Origin: Colias croceus
Taxonomy: Eukaryota; Arthropoda; Insecta; Lepidoptera; Pieridae
Assembly: GCF_905220415.1 (NCBI RefSeq)
Contig: NC_059552.1
Coordinates: forward strand, 9,377,001-9,441,000
Length of the DNA stretch: 64,000 bases
Reading direction: 5' to 3'
Position numbers and translations under genes: made by a program. Position 1 is the stretch's first letter. Every line of letters begins with the position of its first letter. Below the pieces are notes generated by a model, which worked only from the letters and a program-made list of their open reading frames with translations, was not told the origin of the DNA and did not search any database. Positions 22,501 through 32,670 of this stretch are shown in pieces.

Positions 22501-25500
22501 TAAGATTTTACTATTTTGTTGATTAATTGAACAAATTGCCAATAAGGATTACAACATATTATTCTTAAGAATAGACCATAAACCAGAAAGGTATACAATA
22601 ATATTAATAAAAAACACAAAAATAACTACAATACAAACTTAGTTACTTAATGTGTGTGAGCGCATGTATGTGTGTGTGTGTGTCTGTGTGTCTGTGTGTG
22701 TGTGTGTGTGTGTGTGCGTGTAGGTGTTGCGTGTGTGCTAGTGCTTGTTTAAATAACCATTTATTTTAGATATTTCATTAGCAAAGCGTTGTTTAGAGAG
22801 TAGGAAAATGTCAGCACTTGCGTACTCTGCGTTGTATACACGCATAATGCGGTTTAACACACCGTTTCGTGCATAATTAGTGTTAACTTTAGGGATGGAA
22901 AATAAGTTAGTCTGACGCGTACGAAAACCGGGTACATTCAATTGCATCGATTCAAGCAAGTCTGAGCAGTCAATGTGGTTATTCCATAATGCGTGAAGCA
23001 ACATTAGATCACTTCGTTTACGTCGTATTTCTAGCGGCTCTATTTCGTAGCGGACACAAGCTTCATCATAGTTGTCAAAATAAGTAAAGTTTTTAAAACT
23101 TAAAAACCTGAGAAACCTTTTTTGTATTGATTCTATTCTATCTATGTATACGGCGTAGCTGGGAGACCAAATACTCGACGCGTAGTCGAGTATGCTTCGA
23201 ATATAGGCCGAATATAGTGATTTTATACAATTTATGCTATTAAAATCTTTACATGATCGCTTTATGAAACCAAGTTGTTTATATGCTTTATTTACAATGA
23301 TATCAATATGTTCCGACATAATCAATTTTGAATCCAGCGATACGCCTAGATCACGTACACAGTTCACTTCTTTTATCAAAACATCGTTTATTTTATATTC
23401 AAAGTGTATTGGATATTTTTTTCTACTAAAAGTGATTTTTTGGCATTTATTAACATTTACACTTATACGATTCTTAATATAATATGCTGCTAGTCTATCT
23501 AAGTCACTTTGAATTAGGCGGCAGTGTTCGACGGATTCAATTCCGTAGTAAATTTTTTTATCATCAGCGTACATTAAGTAGCGTACGTGTTGTATGCAGG
23601 TAAATATATCAAATAAGTAGGCATTGTACAGCAATGGCCCGAGAATAGATCCTTGGGGTACCCCAGATACTATGCCCACAAAGTCACTCTTAGCAGAACC
23701 CAAAACTACCGCCTGTGTTCTGTTTACTATGTAAGAACAAATCCATCTGTGTAGGTCACCTCTTATACCAAGTGCGTAAAGTTTATTTTGAAGAATAATG
23801 TGATCGACACGATCGAAAGCTTTTTCAAAGTCCGTGTAGATTACGTCTACTTGCCGTCCATTGTTCATTTCATCAAAAGTATAATTGATTAAAACGGATA
23901 GGTTAGTGACAGTGGAACGTTTTTTCATAAAGCCATGCTGTTGAGGTGGTATAAATTTATAGACAAGTGGTGAGATGCGTTTATGAATAACGATCTCGAA
24001 AATTTTACTAAACGAATTCAGGATAGATATTGGCCTATAGTTTACAATCTGGTTTCTTGGTCCACTCTTATGTATTGGAACTATAAGTGCCTCTTTCCAC
24101 TTGGCAGGAAACTCTCCATAACGGTTGACTGACAAATTAAAAATAATAGACAAGGGAAAGCTTAAAGAATCAGCACATTTTTTTAAGAACACTGGGGGTA
24201 TTCCATCACTACCAGCGCCTTTATTTGTTTTGAGACTTTTTAAAATATGTTTAATTTCAATTGCATCTATTTTAATTTGAGAAATCAATTCATTGTTCAA
24301 GCAAGACGATGGAAGGAGGTAATTTTCATATGAGTTAGCAGGGCTTTTAAAAACGCTTTCGAAATGCTGGCTAAAAGCAGAACATACTTCAGTCGCGTCG
24401 TTGTAGCTGCTATTCATATAGATCATAGTATTGGGGTAACCTTTATTATTCTGTCTAAGTGATTTTATGTGCGTCCAGAAGCTTTTTGGGTCTTTACGTA
24501 TATACTCTTGAATGCGATCTACATAATGTTTGTAGCATTTCTTTTGCAACATTTTTTGCCTAGAACGAAGCAAACAAAATTCATCAAAATCTAAAGGGTT
24601 CCCGTACTGTTTCCATTTTTTGTGAGCCTTTAGTTTATCCCGCACAACATGAATAAGTGGCTTACTGTACCAGTTAGGGAATTTAAGTGCTGTTTTTCCC
24701 TTGGTCTTAGGTGTAAAAAGGGTGATTTGAGCATAAAGTCTCTGATAAAATACATCTACTATTTCGTTTATATTATTACCAACCAAAATTGTAGACCAGT
24801 CAGTTTTAGACAAATTATCGTTTATCACAGTAAAATTAGACCGATGGAAGTTGTACCGCGGCTTGCAGGCTTTTTTCATGCATTTTAATGTTAAATCTCT
24901 AGTGTCGATTTCTAAGCACGGATGATATGAGTCCTCAGGTACGAGTGGTTGTGAAGCTCTAAGGACCTCGACTTGAAAATTGCAAAATATTAGATCAAGA
25001 GTATTGTGCGCGATATTGGTAAAAAAATTAAACTGTTCCAGTCCAGATAGGTTACATAAGTCTAAAAAATCGCTACAAGCCATTTGTAAGTCCACTGAAC
25101 CCCTTTTCAATTGAGTACAGCCGTGTTCAGACCATTTTACATGCGGAAAGTTAAAATCCCCAAGTAATAATATATTATCATTCGGGTTATCAAGTAAGAA
25201 GTTGGAGAGTAATGAGGTGAAAGCCGCGACAGTTCTAGCTTGATTTTTATCAGGAGGTATGTAAACGGCACCAATATGAAGGCATCGACGATTTTCAGAT
25301 CCCAAAGTGTTTGAGGGTATAGTAACCCATAGCGATTCACAATCGTCGGTAGACTTCACAGGCTTTTCTTGAGCGAACATAGATTTTTTACAGCAGATCA
25401 TAACGCCACCTCCAGTTTTCTTGCCAGAAAGATTCAGGTCACGATCATATCTAAAAATGTCATAGCGATCATCACATAACTCTCCATTATAGAAACTGTC

Positions 25501-27483
25501 AGTTAGCCAGGTTTCGATTGCAATAATCACGTCATAATCATGTAATAGAACATTCAATTTAAAGTCCTCAATCTCAGTTCAATTAACAAATAATTTCACA
25601 CATTCAGGAAAATATTTACGAAGAATGCAAGAGTATCTTCGGAGATTCAACACGGACCGCCAACACATCCGATCTTGCCGAGATGAAGTACCTGGAAGCT
25701 GTAATTAAAGAGATATTGAGGCTGTATCCCAGTGTACCAATAATTGGAAGGATGGTCACTGAAGAATTTAAACTAGGTAAGGTTATCTTAACTGACATTA
25801 CAAATGCGAAAGTAACTAATAGCTTTTGTTACAAAATAATAGTTGAAAATTGATAAAATTGATTTGAGTTTGAGTTCATTAGCTAACTATGATTTGAGTT
25901 TGAGTTCATTAGCTAACTACTGACTAGCCCACCTGTGTTGGATGAAATTTAGAACAAATATAGTTTAAGACCTGAGTAAGGACAAAGGAAAGTTTTAATA
26001 TAAATATAACTACGCGGGTGATACCGCGGTAGTAAGCTAGTATAAAATAGCTATAATTAAAAACTTTTCTTTTTATTTGATAAGAATGATTTGTTTTTTA
26101 CTTGAGTATAATATATTTATTAGATAATGATACTTACTATCTTGTTGAAAATATAATTAAATTTGATAATTTTAATTACTGTGATAATTTTGGATAATAT
26201 ATCTATTATTAGAAATCTAATAAAAAAAATTGTGTTTTGATCTTATCTTCTGTAAGCGAAGCTATAGAATTAAGAAACAAGACAAGTAATAAAAATTATG
26301 TCAATAATTCATAGTCTGATATTGAGCGAACTTAAAAAAATATCTCTAGTAAACACTAGTGTATAAAATTAATGTTTCAAACTTTGAAAATTTACGTTTC
26401 TTGAAGTGAAACTTCTTTATCGGGAGTGGAAAAAAATTTAGTGTAACATTTTTTCGTTACGCGTGACATTTTTCCATTACGCGCCATCTTTTTCTTATCC
26501 CTACCACGCGTGATTCGATGTATTTCTGTAAAGTTGCATAGAGTAAATTATTTTTTGAAAAATAAGGTCATAAAGAAGTTTCACTTCTTACGTGTGTACA
26601 CGTGGTGTACACTATTAGTACCCGCACACATTGTTTTTCGTTGAAATTAAACTTATAGCTGCTTGCACACTACATCAAGTTAGGAAGCGTGCAAAATTAA
26701 TATAGGTACCTACTTCTTCAACTGCAAATTCAATAGATTATAATTAAATATTAGTATCGAAAACGGTTGTAATTACATTTTTTAACAACGTATATATTTT
26801 TTGGAATTAATGACGTAATAAAAATAACTGCGTTAAAAACAACCGACTTCAAAAACGGAAAAGTAAGAAATAAAAAAGATTTGATATTATTAATTACTAC
26901 ATATTATTTTTATGTGCTATTTACTAAAAAGGTTTGATGTCGGTGCATGGGCTTAATACTAAGTGCTTAGTGTTTGGCACCGACTTCAAACCTTTTTAGT
27001 AAATAGCACATAAAAATAATATGTAGTAATTAATAATATCAAATCTTTTTTATTTCTTACTTTTCCGTTTTTGAAGTCGGTTGTTTTTAACGCAGTTATT
27101 TTTATTTAATACTTTTTAGTGTATTTTTCAACACGAATCAAACGAGCCCAAACTCGATAAAGTTGAGTCAATATATTACTGAGTTCCTATGGCCACCTTC
27201 CGATTCCATCATCAGATCAGCTCCATGTCATGATAATGTTTCATCGCTATCCAATTTACATTCGTACACAAAATTTCAGCTCAATCGGTTACCGGGAAGT
27301 GAATCAAAGTTACTTGCTACATTGAAATTAAGTCATCGAGTACAGACAAAAATGCTCATAAAATAAAAACTACTAGGCCTAGCCGAATAAAATTTTTATG
27401 GGACCAATTCGACACCATCCCGCATCGAACAAAAAAAGAATCACGTAAATCGGTTCAGAAACCTCGGAGTAATCGGTGTACAT

Positions 27484-27518
<35 letters not shown>

Positions 27519-29969
27519 CCGGCCGAATTGATAACCTCCTCCTTTTTTTTGAAGTCGGTTAAAAATAACAGATAGTAATTTAAGTAATTAATTCTCTTTA
27601 CCTTAATACAAATTACGTATTTTCCGCTAACAATACAAAGTACAACAATTACACCTAGTATACCTATATCATCATTGTTATGTTAATTTGATAAATAAGC
27701 TTGAAGAGACTAGAGAGCCAAGTATTTGCATACAATCCAAGTAGTTATCCTCATCTATCTATCCTCACAAACGTCATTACTATATTATTAGGATTTAACT
27801 AAGGGATTTAATTATAGAAACGGATTTTTACATCAACAGTCTGGAGACAGTCTCCCCGTGACCACGCTCGTTGTAAAGTGTGCGATAAATCGCCTTTAAA
27901 ATCTTTAATTTCTTTCTATGATACTCGCGTATAAACACAAGAAATTATATTATTAATTTATTTCAACTATTCTTTATCTCCTCTGTTTTAGACGACATAA
28001 CAATCCCCGAGGGTACCGAGGTGGTAGTCCACTTCTACAATCTCCAGAGACGCGAGGATTTGTTCCCGGAGCCTGAACTCTTCAAGCCGGAGCGTTTCCT
28101 GAATGGTGATAAAATGCATTTCACTTATGTGCCCTTTAGTGCTGGACCTAGGAACTGTATTGGTAAGATATTATTTAAATCCTTTACATAGACCAATTAA
28201 CTTGACTTTTCATATCATAATTAAATGTGTAATTAATAAATTACTAACTGTGCCCTGCGGTTTTACCCGCAGTGCTCCACTCCTGGTGGTCTTAGCGTGA
28301 TGATTAATAGCCTATAGCCTTCCTCGATAAATGGGCTATCTAACATTGAAAGAATTTTTCAAATCGGACCAGTAGTTCTTGAGATTAGCGCGTTCAAACA
28401 AAAAAACTCTTCAGCTTTATAATATTAGTAAAGATTAGCTTAAAAACTACTGAATTTGTTGTGTATCATGATATTCAAAATCAATTTTCCCAGTTTTATA
28501 CACATTACTTACACATACATTCATTACTGTATTCATTTACCTATTTACTTTTCGATTTGCTTCTTACGAAAGGTGTTTCATCGTTCCTGTCGATAATTCA
28601 AATCTAACTCTACTCTATTAATAATATTATTATTTCGTGCATTTAAGGGCTGATTTTTCAATCCTTGGTTAAAACTTATTCGTCGAATAATGTATAGAAC
28701 TACATTTTAAAAACGTATTGCCTGTATTTGACAGTTTACGTGACATTTTAATATTATCGTGTAATAATTTATTGGACGGATAAGTTTTATCCAAGCATTG
28801 AAAAATCGGCCCTAAATCAACAATAAAATAACTAAATTAAATTTATCTTTTATAACATTTCTCTCATTTAACCATTTAATATAAATTAAAATGTTATCTC
28901 ATTATAAAAGCTACCTCATGGCTCATTAAAGGATTTGTCTAATGAGGAATAAAAATTAAATTCTTAAAATGTTATAATTAACATTAATTGGGAAAAGAGT
29001 TAATGAAGAGGTGAAAGTAATACTTCTTTATAAATTAAATTTTATTTAACATTTTAGAGTATTTTAGGAAATTATAATTGAATAATAGAGATGGTTTGAT
29101 TCTACGAAATATTCCGTAAAGTTTACAGGTTGCTTGGAATTAAATATGAAACGGCATTTAATTGCCCATTTATTTTCTTATTATTGAATGAAAACTTTAT
29201 TTTTGTAGTCAACTACAACAATACAGCTTCAAAGCTTTGTTTAAAACAGTTTAAAATAAATTTTATGAAACATATTTAAGCATTAATAACCTTAAGAAAA
29301 TTCCTATGTATTTATTTATTTTTTACACGCATAAATGGCAAATCGTTCTGTATTGTCTCACGAAGTCCACTGTTCAAGTTTTTGTTCGCAAAATTGCATT
29401 GCCTTCATATCACATGGCTCGAGTTAAGCCGTAGGCGATTCCATTGTCTACAACCTGTATGTACCTATAAGTATATGTTACATTTAAGATAAACTAGAAA
29501 GGCATTAACGAGCATTTGTGAAAGTATTTCACCTGTTTTTTTTAATATTCGACTAAGTTTAACATTAGAATATTTGAGATTACTAACTCAGTGAGTTTGG
29601 TTGAATAAGAAGTTTTTATATTTTATTAATACATTTACAAGTAGATTACATTTCTAAGCGTCTCGGTTGAGTTGTGAATAAAAACTAATTTCTTTATTGA
29701 TGCACATTATGATAATACGACTCCTTTACGACGCGAAATGAATATGTAGGTAGGTACAAACAAACAACTATACAAACACACTAATCTAAATCTATTTGCT
29801 ATTATTTTCAGGTCAACGCTTCGCAATGCAAGAAATGAAATACATGCTGAGCGAAATAATCCGCCATTTTAAATTGAAGTCGATAGTAAAGGGATACAGA
29901 CCAAAAATCACAATGGACCTTGTACTACGTGCTTGTGAACCTGTTAATATTGAGTTTTCTGCACGATAA
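13599..29969 (+). CDS. CYP4: Complete CYP4-family cytochrome P450, nine coding exons, 490 aa
   Basis: Coding exons are 13599-13749, 14042-14151, 14694-14784, 15191-15382, 15610-15971, 20633-20701, 25608-25776, 27992-28162 and 29812-29969. They total 1473 nt with GT/AG borders and no internal stop. The product is an ER-anchored monooxygenase: N-terminal membrane segment (residues 2-20), hinge LPGPP (30-34), C-helix WxxxR (W121-R125), the clan-4 ETAMGT segment after residue 181, I-helix FEGHDTT (301-307) with the glutamate that in many CYP4 enzymes links to haem, ExxR (E360-R363), PERF (414-417) and haem loop FSAGPRNCIG with ligand C437. The length is normal for CYP4 (about 500). The start is fixed by the membrane anchor and a splice acceptor 8 nt upstream. 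Intron 5 carries LINE and piggyBac-like DNA, intron 6 a 3.1-kb antisense LINE, intron 7 a long hairpin, yet the frame is intact. A fatty-acid, hydrocarbon or xenobiotic substrate is possible; the subfamily cannot be assigned by eye. Confidence 0.95.
14225..14520 (+). mobile_element. LINE 3'-end fragment in P450 intron 2
   Basis: The frame 14281-14472 (RTARDALPESVFPDEYNMVVFKRKVNR) matches the end of a LINE reverse transcriptase. It is followed by an A/T-rich tail. It is not a host gene. Confidence 0.65.
16550..17471 (+). mobile_element. LINE 3' fragment within the split Helitron
   Basis: The frame to 16910 (LHFATLLFGLMHKK ... FRGGFTYSATKCWNNLPPPL) is the same LINE C-terminal module as at 11.6-12.3 kb. 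A 3' UTR with AATAAA (17445-17450) and a (TTA)n tail follows. Confidence 0.7.
17472..18258 (+). mobile_element. GC-rich retroelement fragment with (TTA)n tail
   Basis: A non-coding GC-rich block unlike its AT-rich surroundings, ending in TTATTATTATTATTATTAT at 18240-18258. The tail suggests a non-LTR element's untranslated region. The family is not identified. Confidence 0.5.
18922..20091. mobile_element. piggyBac-like element, non-autonomous, TTAA-flanked
   Basis: Perfect 13-bp inverted ends CACGTTCACTGCG / CGCAGTGAACGTG sit directly inside TTAA sites (18918-18921 and 20092-20095), the hallmark of piggyBac insertion. At 1170 bp it is too short for a transposase. It lies in intron 5 of the complete P450. 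Confidence 0.85.
19243..19594 (+). pseudogene. Decayed ORF inside the piggyBac-like element, possible MBD-like end
   Basis: The frame from 19243 encodes a charged stretch (TSKWRIVKK, SNSDTEDDYEE, EPKPSTSK) and stops at 19527 after a poly(A) homopolymer. In the +1 frame the sequence goes on as YDYPDSRNDIYISPSGTKLR, ending in a stop at 19592-19594. DIYISPSGTKLR resembles the DVYYxSPSGKKxRS core of methyl-CpG-binding domains. This is a weak, short match in a broken frame; it could equally be a remnant of the acidic N-terminal region of a transposase. Confidence 0.4.
20145..20466 (+). mobile_element. LINE 3'-end fragment with poly(A)
   Basis: The frame 20152-20385 (HHLDLWRSSTVRFTRHFIPR, TTKLWNSLPSAIFPNAYD) is a LINE reverse-transcriptase C-terminus. 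After it come ATCAGGCGATCCACATGCTC and an A tail at 20453-20466. It lies 170 bp before P450 exon 6. Confidence 0.7.
20868..20895. repeat. (GT)n microsatellite
   Basis: A GTGTGT run in intron 6 of the P450. Confidence 0.8.
20983..21303 (-). mobile_element. Helitron (Lep1-like) split by a short repeat
   Basis: CTAG and a hairpin are at 20983-21012. The body resumes at about 21220 and lacks its 5' end. The insert (about 21047-21219) contains GGCGGTCTTATCGCT and CTTCCAGACAACC, which also occur at 42360-42403 and 56503-56541. Confidence 0.65.
21826..22009 (+). mobile_element. Non-autonomous Helitron (Lep1-like)
   Basis: TCTATACTTAATATTATAAA at the start and a degenerate terminus CAGATAG. Confidence 0.75.
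22444..25574 (-). mobile_element. 5'-truncated non-LTR retrotransposon (Jockey/CR1-like LINE) in P450 intron 6
   Basis: A 3.1-kb insertion flanked by the 7-bp duplication CAGTTCA (22437-22443 and 25575-25581). On the minus strand it holds an endonuclease-reverse transcriptase ORF, a 3' UTR with a (CA)n run (plus strand 22664-22735) and an (AAAT)n tail at 22444-22472. It sits antisense in the intron, 27 bp before the splice acceptor of P450 exon 7. The open frame and clean duplication indicate a young insertion. Confidence 0.9.
22738..25574 (-). CDS. LINE endonuclease-reverse transcriptase ORF2, N-terminus truncated
   Basis: The frame is open from the truncated 5' edge to TAA at 22740-22738, about 945 codons. 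The APE-type endonuclease lacks its first strand but keeps ETWL, the GGGVMI segment, LGDFNFP and NTLDLIF; the terminal catalytic SDH appears as DSYHP. Reverse transcriptase motifs are seen in order: VPIHKSG and YRPIS, QHGFMKKRST, YTDFEKAFDRVDH, GVPQGSILGPLLY and the catalytic YADD. The C-terminal half ends in the conserved LINE tail region. The codon with which the longest ATG/TTG-type ORF would begin (25557) is TTG, not ATG, so it is not a real start. A functional start and the first endonuclease residues are missing, so this copy is probably immobile by itself. Confidence 0.9.
26401..26632. mobile_element. GTGAAAC-ended MITE in P450 intron 7
   Basis: AGTGAAACTTCTTT and AAGAAGTTTCACTT mark the arms. 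It is closely similar to 1897-2116 in the upstream P450 but sits in a different intron. Confidence 0.6.
26817..27106. repeat. Near-perfect 290-bp hairpin (130-bp arms, 30-nt loop)
   Basis: Arms 26817-26946 and 26977-27106 are complementary with one visible mismatch. Each arm carries AACTGCGTTAAAAACAACCG. The hairpin lies in intron 7 of the complete P450, so it would be transcribed within the pre-mRNA. Confidence 0.92.
26829..27560 (+). mobile_element. AACCGACTTC-type element containing the hairpin
   Basis: Starts GCGTTAAAAACAACCGACTT and ends GAAGTCGGTTAAAAATA, with an A run at about 27489-27513 and ACCGGCCGAATTGATAACCT near the end. A shorter copy is at 46856-47120. Confidence 0.65.
28243..28435 (-). 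mobile_element. Non-autonomous Helitron (Lep1-like) in the last P450 intron
   Basis: GCCCTGCGGTTTTACCCGCA at the left; the body is in reverse orientation to AATATTAGTAAAGA. Confidence 0.75.
28647..28812. mobile_element. MITE with GGGCTGATTTTTCAAT ends and TAA duplication
   Basis: The 166-bp element has inverted ends GGGCTGATTTTTCAAT and ATTGAAAAATCGGCCC. It is flanked by TAA on both sides, which fits PIF/Harbinger-type insertion. Confidence 0.75.
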
Positions 29970-30087
29970 ACTGTATTTTTGAATATACCTTAGTATTAAG
30001 TACTAATTCGAACAAAAACATACAAATATTCGAATTATTTCAGATTTTTTGTAGAGTGAGATTTAACTATGTCTACTTAAAAATGAA

Positions 30088-30305
30088 GTCCCTTGTCCCC
30101 ATGTGGGGTATGGGGCAGATGTATTATGCATTTAATATCTGTTTTACTGATCCATTATTCTTTATGGACAAGTAGGTGATCATTCTGCCAGACCGAGACA
30201 TTTTTTCTTCGTCTCCATTGGGAATCGAACCCAAGACCCCTCAGTTCTACCACTGTAGGTACCAAGTTCCACTGTACCTACTGTCCTACGTACTTAGGTA
30301 TAAGT
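30088..30305 (-). mobile_element. tRNA-derived SINE
   Basis: On the minus strand it contains GGTTCGATTCCCA, a pol III B box. The same family is at 53917-54092. It lies between the convergent P450 and fucosyltransferase genes. Confidence 0.55.
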
Positions 30306-30474
30306 ATATAAATTAATTTTTAATCAAAATATGAGTGAATCGTGATTCTTGGAACTCAGACACTTGTCTGCATATATACAAATGGGTTCGTTGTTTTTAA
30401 TTTGATATAAATTCATAGAATTTTCAAAATTTTCATTTTGTTTGAAAGTAATGCTATTTTGTTTAATAAAGAAT

Positions 30475-30480
30475 TTAACT
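30475..30480 (+). terminator. Candidate poly(A) signal for the complete CYP4 gene
   Basis: AATAAA lies 506 nt after the P450 stop, before the convergent fucosyltransferase. It is the clearest canonical signal on the plus strand in this gap, but closer non-canonical signals may be used. Confidence 0.3.
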
Positions 30481-30972
30481 TCATATAATTTATGTTTCAT
30501 CTAGATTAGGATTTTTTAATATTATCTACGTACATTGAACGTCGGTTCATTATAAAATGTGATCTATTTTTTATATTTATATTCGACCAAAAATATTTGT
30601 ATATAAATTGTTTTATAGGTAAGTGAGAACATGTATATACATATACGTGTTTTATATAGTTACGAATTACGATCTATATGAATTAAATGAGTATTTCCTT
30701 ATTTGATATTTCATTTCCAAATACCTACCTTTAGTAGTTATTTACTTCCACGCGCAAATAAAACACTTTTTTTTATTTCATTACCCAAAAGAACAGATTG
30801 TTTTCTCATTTGTTTATTCACGCCTTCATTATTGCCATATAAAATAATAATAAGACAGGCAGAACAAAGTATGTACTAAACTGAATCATATACATGCAAC
30901 ATTCTTGCACCACTTGTCTCATACAATGTAGTATTAAAACAACATAAACACTTCTAAAGCATTTATTTCTCA

Positions 30973-32670
30973 TTAAAAATAATCATGGCTCAACGAACAA
31001 CTATCCTCCCACCCCTCACTATTCCACCAATTCCTAAACTCTTGATACATACTAACAGTCTTCATGCGTTGTCTATCATTCAACGTAGCACAAAGCTCAC
31101 ACACTTGAGATCTAGTGGACACATGTCTATAGGATATGTGATTGGTCCACTTGAAGAAGTCGTATAGGATCTCACGATGGGTGACTATCTTGTTCATGAT
31201 TCGGGCTAGTTCTTGCGTGGTCAGTTCCCGCGCGTCTAAATAGCTGCCTGGTGGGAGGAATCTGAAAGAAATGTAGTTACCTACGTTAGTATAATTTTAG
31301 ATTTTACTAGCGGTCCGCCCCGGCTTCGCCCGTGGTACATATTTCGCAATAAAAGGTAGCCTATGTTCTTTCTCAGGGTCTAAAGATTGTCTGTGCCAAA
31401 TTTCATTAAAATCGGTTGAGAGGTTTAAGCGAGAAAGCGTAACATACATACATAATTACTAACCTTTCCTCTTTATAATATTAGTATAGATTAATATTCT
31501 GATTACATTTTTGTAGTAATTATAGTCTCGATGAGAATAAAGCCTTGAGGTCAAAAAATTGATAATAATACCGAATGGATCCTTCATAGAAACTTGATTG
31601 GAAATTATCACATTTTAATTACAATTAGGGTTAGGTTATGGGTGCAATATCAATAAAATTATTGAAATTATCATAACAAAAGAAGAACAAACAATGAAAT
31701 ACCTAGAATAATTCACGGCGCCATAAACAATTGGAATAGCCAAATTGTTCAAGCCCAGCAATATCTTCTCGGTCACATAGTCTTCCGCGAAGGAATTTTC
31801 TAATGCCAAATAGAAGAAATATCGTTTTTCAATCTGTTGATTACATAATTCCGCGTACCTTCTTGGGCAAGCATGATCTCCACAACTACCGTAAATATCT
31901 ATCGACCATCCGTACCGTTCCTTTAATTCTTTATCAAGTTCCTTTGCTACCCATTCTCTCCCACTAATAGTATCACAGTTCGATACAAACCACGCTGCCA
32001 TTCTAGTCTTGCCATCCAATTTGGACTTTAAATCATCATCAATAGGGTTGAAATCCGGCCACACATCCACAGGCGGTCCTATTTTTGTATCATTCAGATC
32101 GTAGATTTCAAAGAACCACCAGCGAAAGTCTGAATTGAATTTGTAAGTGAATGTCCAGTTAAAGAAGTCGTCATAGATGTCTATACATACTGGATGATAC
32201 TGCGGTGATTCGTAAGAGAAGAAAGCATACTTCTGGTGAAGTGATCTGTTCTCTGGCACTTCTAGATCGTGGAGATCTGGGGCGTTGAATGCGACCATGT
32301 CAAATGAGGCTTCATCTCTGTAAGTTTTATCATCAATGATGTAGCAGTTGGTGTGATCACAAGCGTTCTCAGTGAAAATAACATTTCCTAAAGTAAAAGT
32401 TGTGAACGGATATTTTGGCGGTTCCTTTGATTTAACCAACAGGATGTATTTGTTACTGCTGTCTAGGAATTGTTCTGTTTCATACGAATCTTCCACGTTA
32501 CTTCCATAGTCGAAATGAATCGTTGTTATCTCCGGTGGCCTTGGAAATTCTTCTTCGATTTGCGAGTTATTTAAAAGGTGACTTGTCAATTTTATAAACT
32601 GACAGGCACATATTATTAAAAGTATACTTATAACAATTTGTTTCAATTTCCTTTTGCTTAGATTTATCAT
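30973..32670 (-). CDS. Alpha-1,3-fucosyltransferase (GT10), two exons, 418 aa
   Basis: Exon 1 is 32670-31703 and exon 2 is 31261-30973, separated by a GT/AG intron; together they give 418 codons plus stop. This is a Golgi type II membrane enzyme moving fucose from GDP-fucose onto N-acetylglucosamine, for example on N-glycan cores. Seen: a short basic N-terminus and one membrane anchor at about residues 11-28; a stem; a catalytic region with the GT10 signature FFYLALENSFAEDYVTEK near 285-302; and FLPPGSYLDAREL near 324-336, which the intron splits exactly before. The cysteines near the C-terminus (CELC, CSL) fit the family's disulphides. The length matches insect FucT proteins; whether it is the FucTA, B, C or D type is not decided here. 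The start is the only Met that precedes the anchor. AATAAA sits 6 nt after the stop (30967-30962). The intron (31262-31702) carries a short Helitron-like repeat. The gene is tail-to-tail with the P450. Confidence 0.93.
31307..31490 (-). mobile_element. Helitron-like repeat (E family) in the fucosyltransferase intron
   Basis: CTAG then CGGTCCGCCCCGGCTTCGCC at the left and TAATATTAGTATAGA at the right. Relatives are at 48579-48746 and 61363-61535. Confidence 0.65.
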
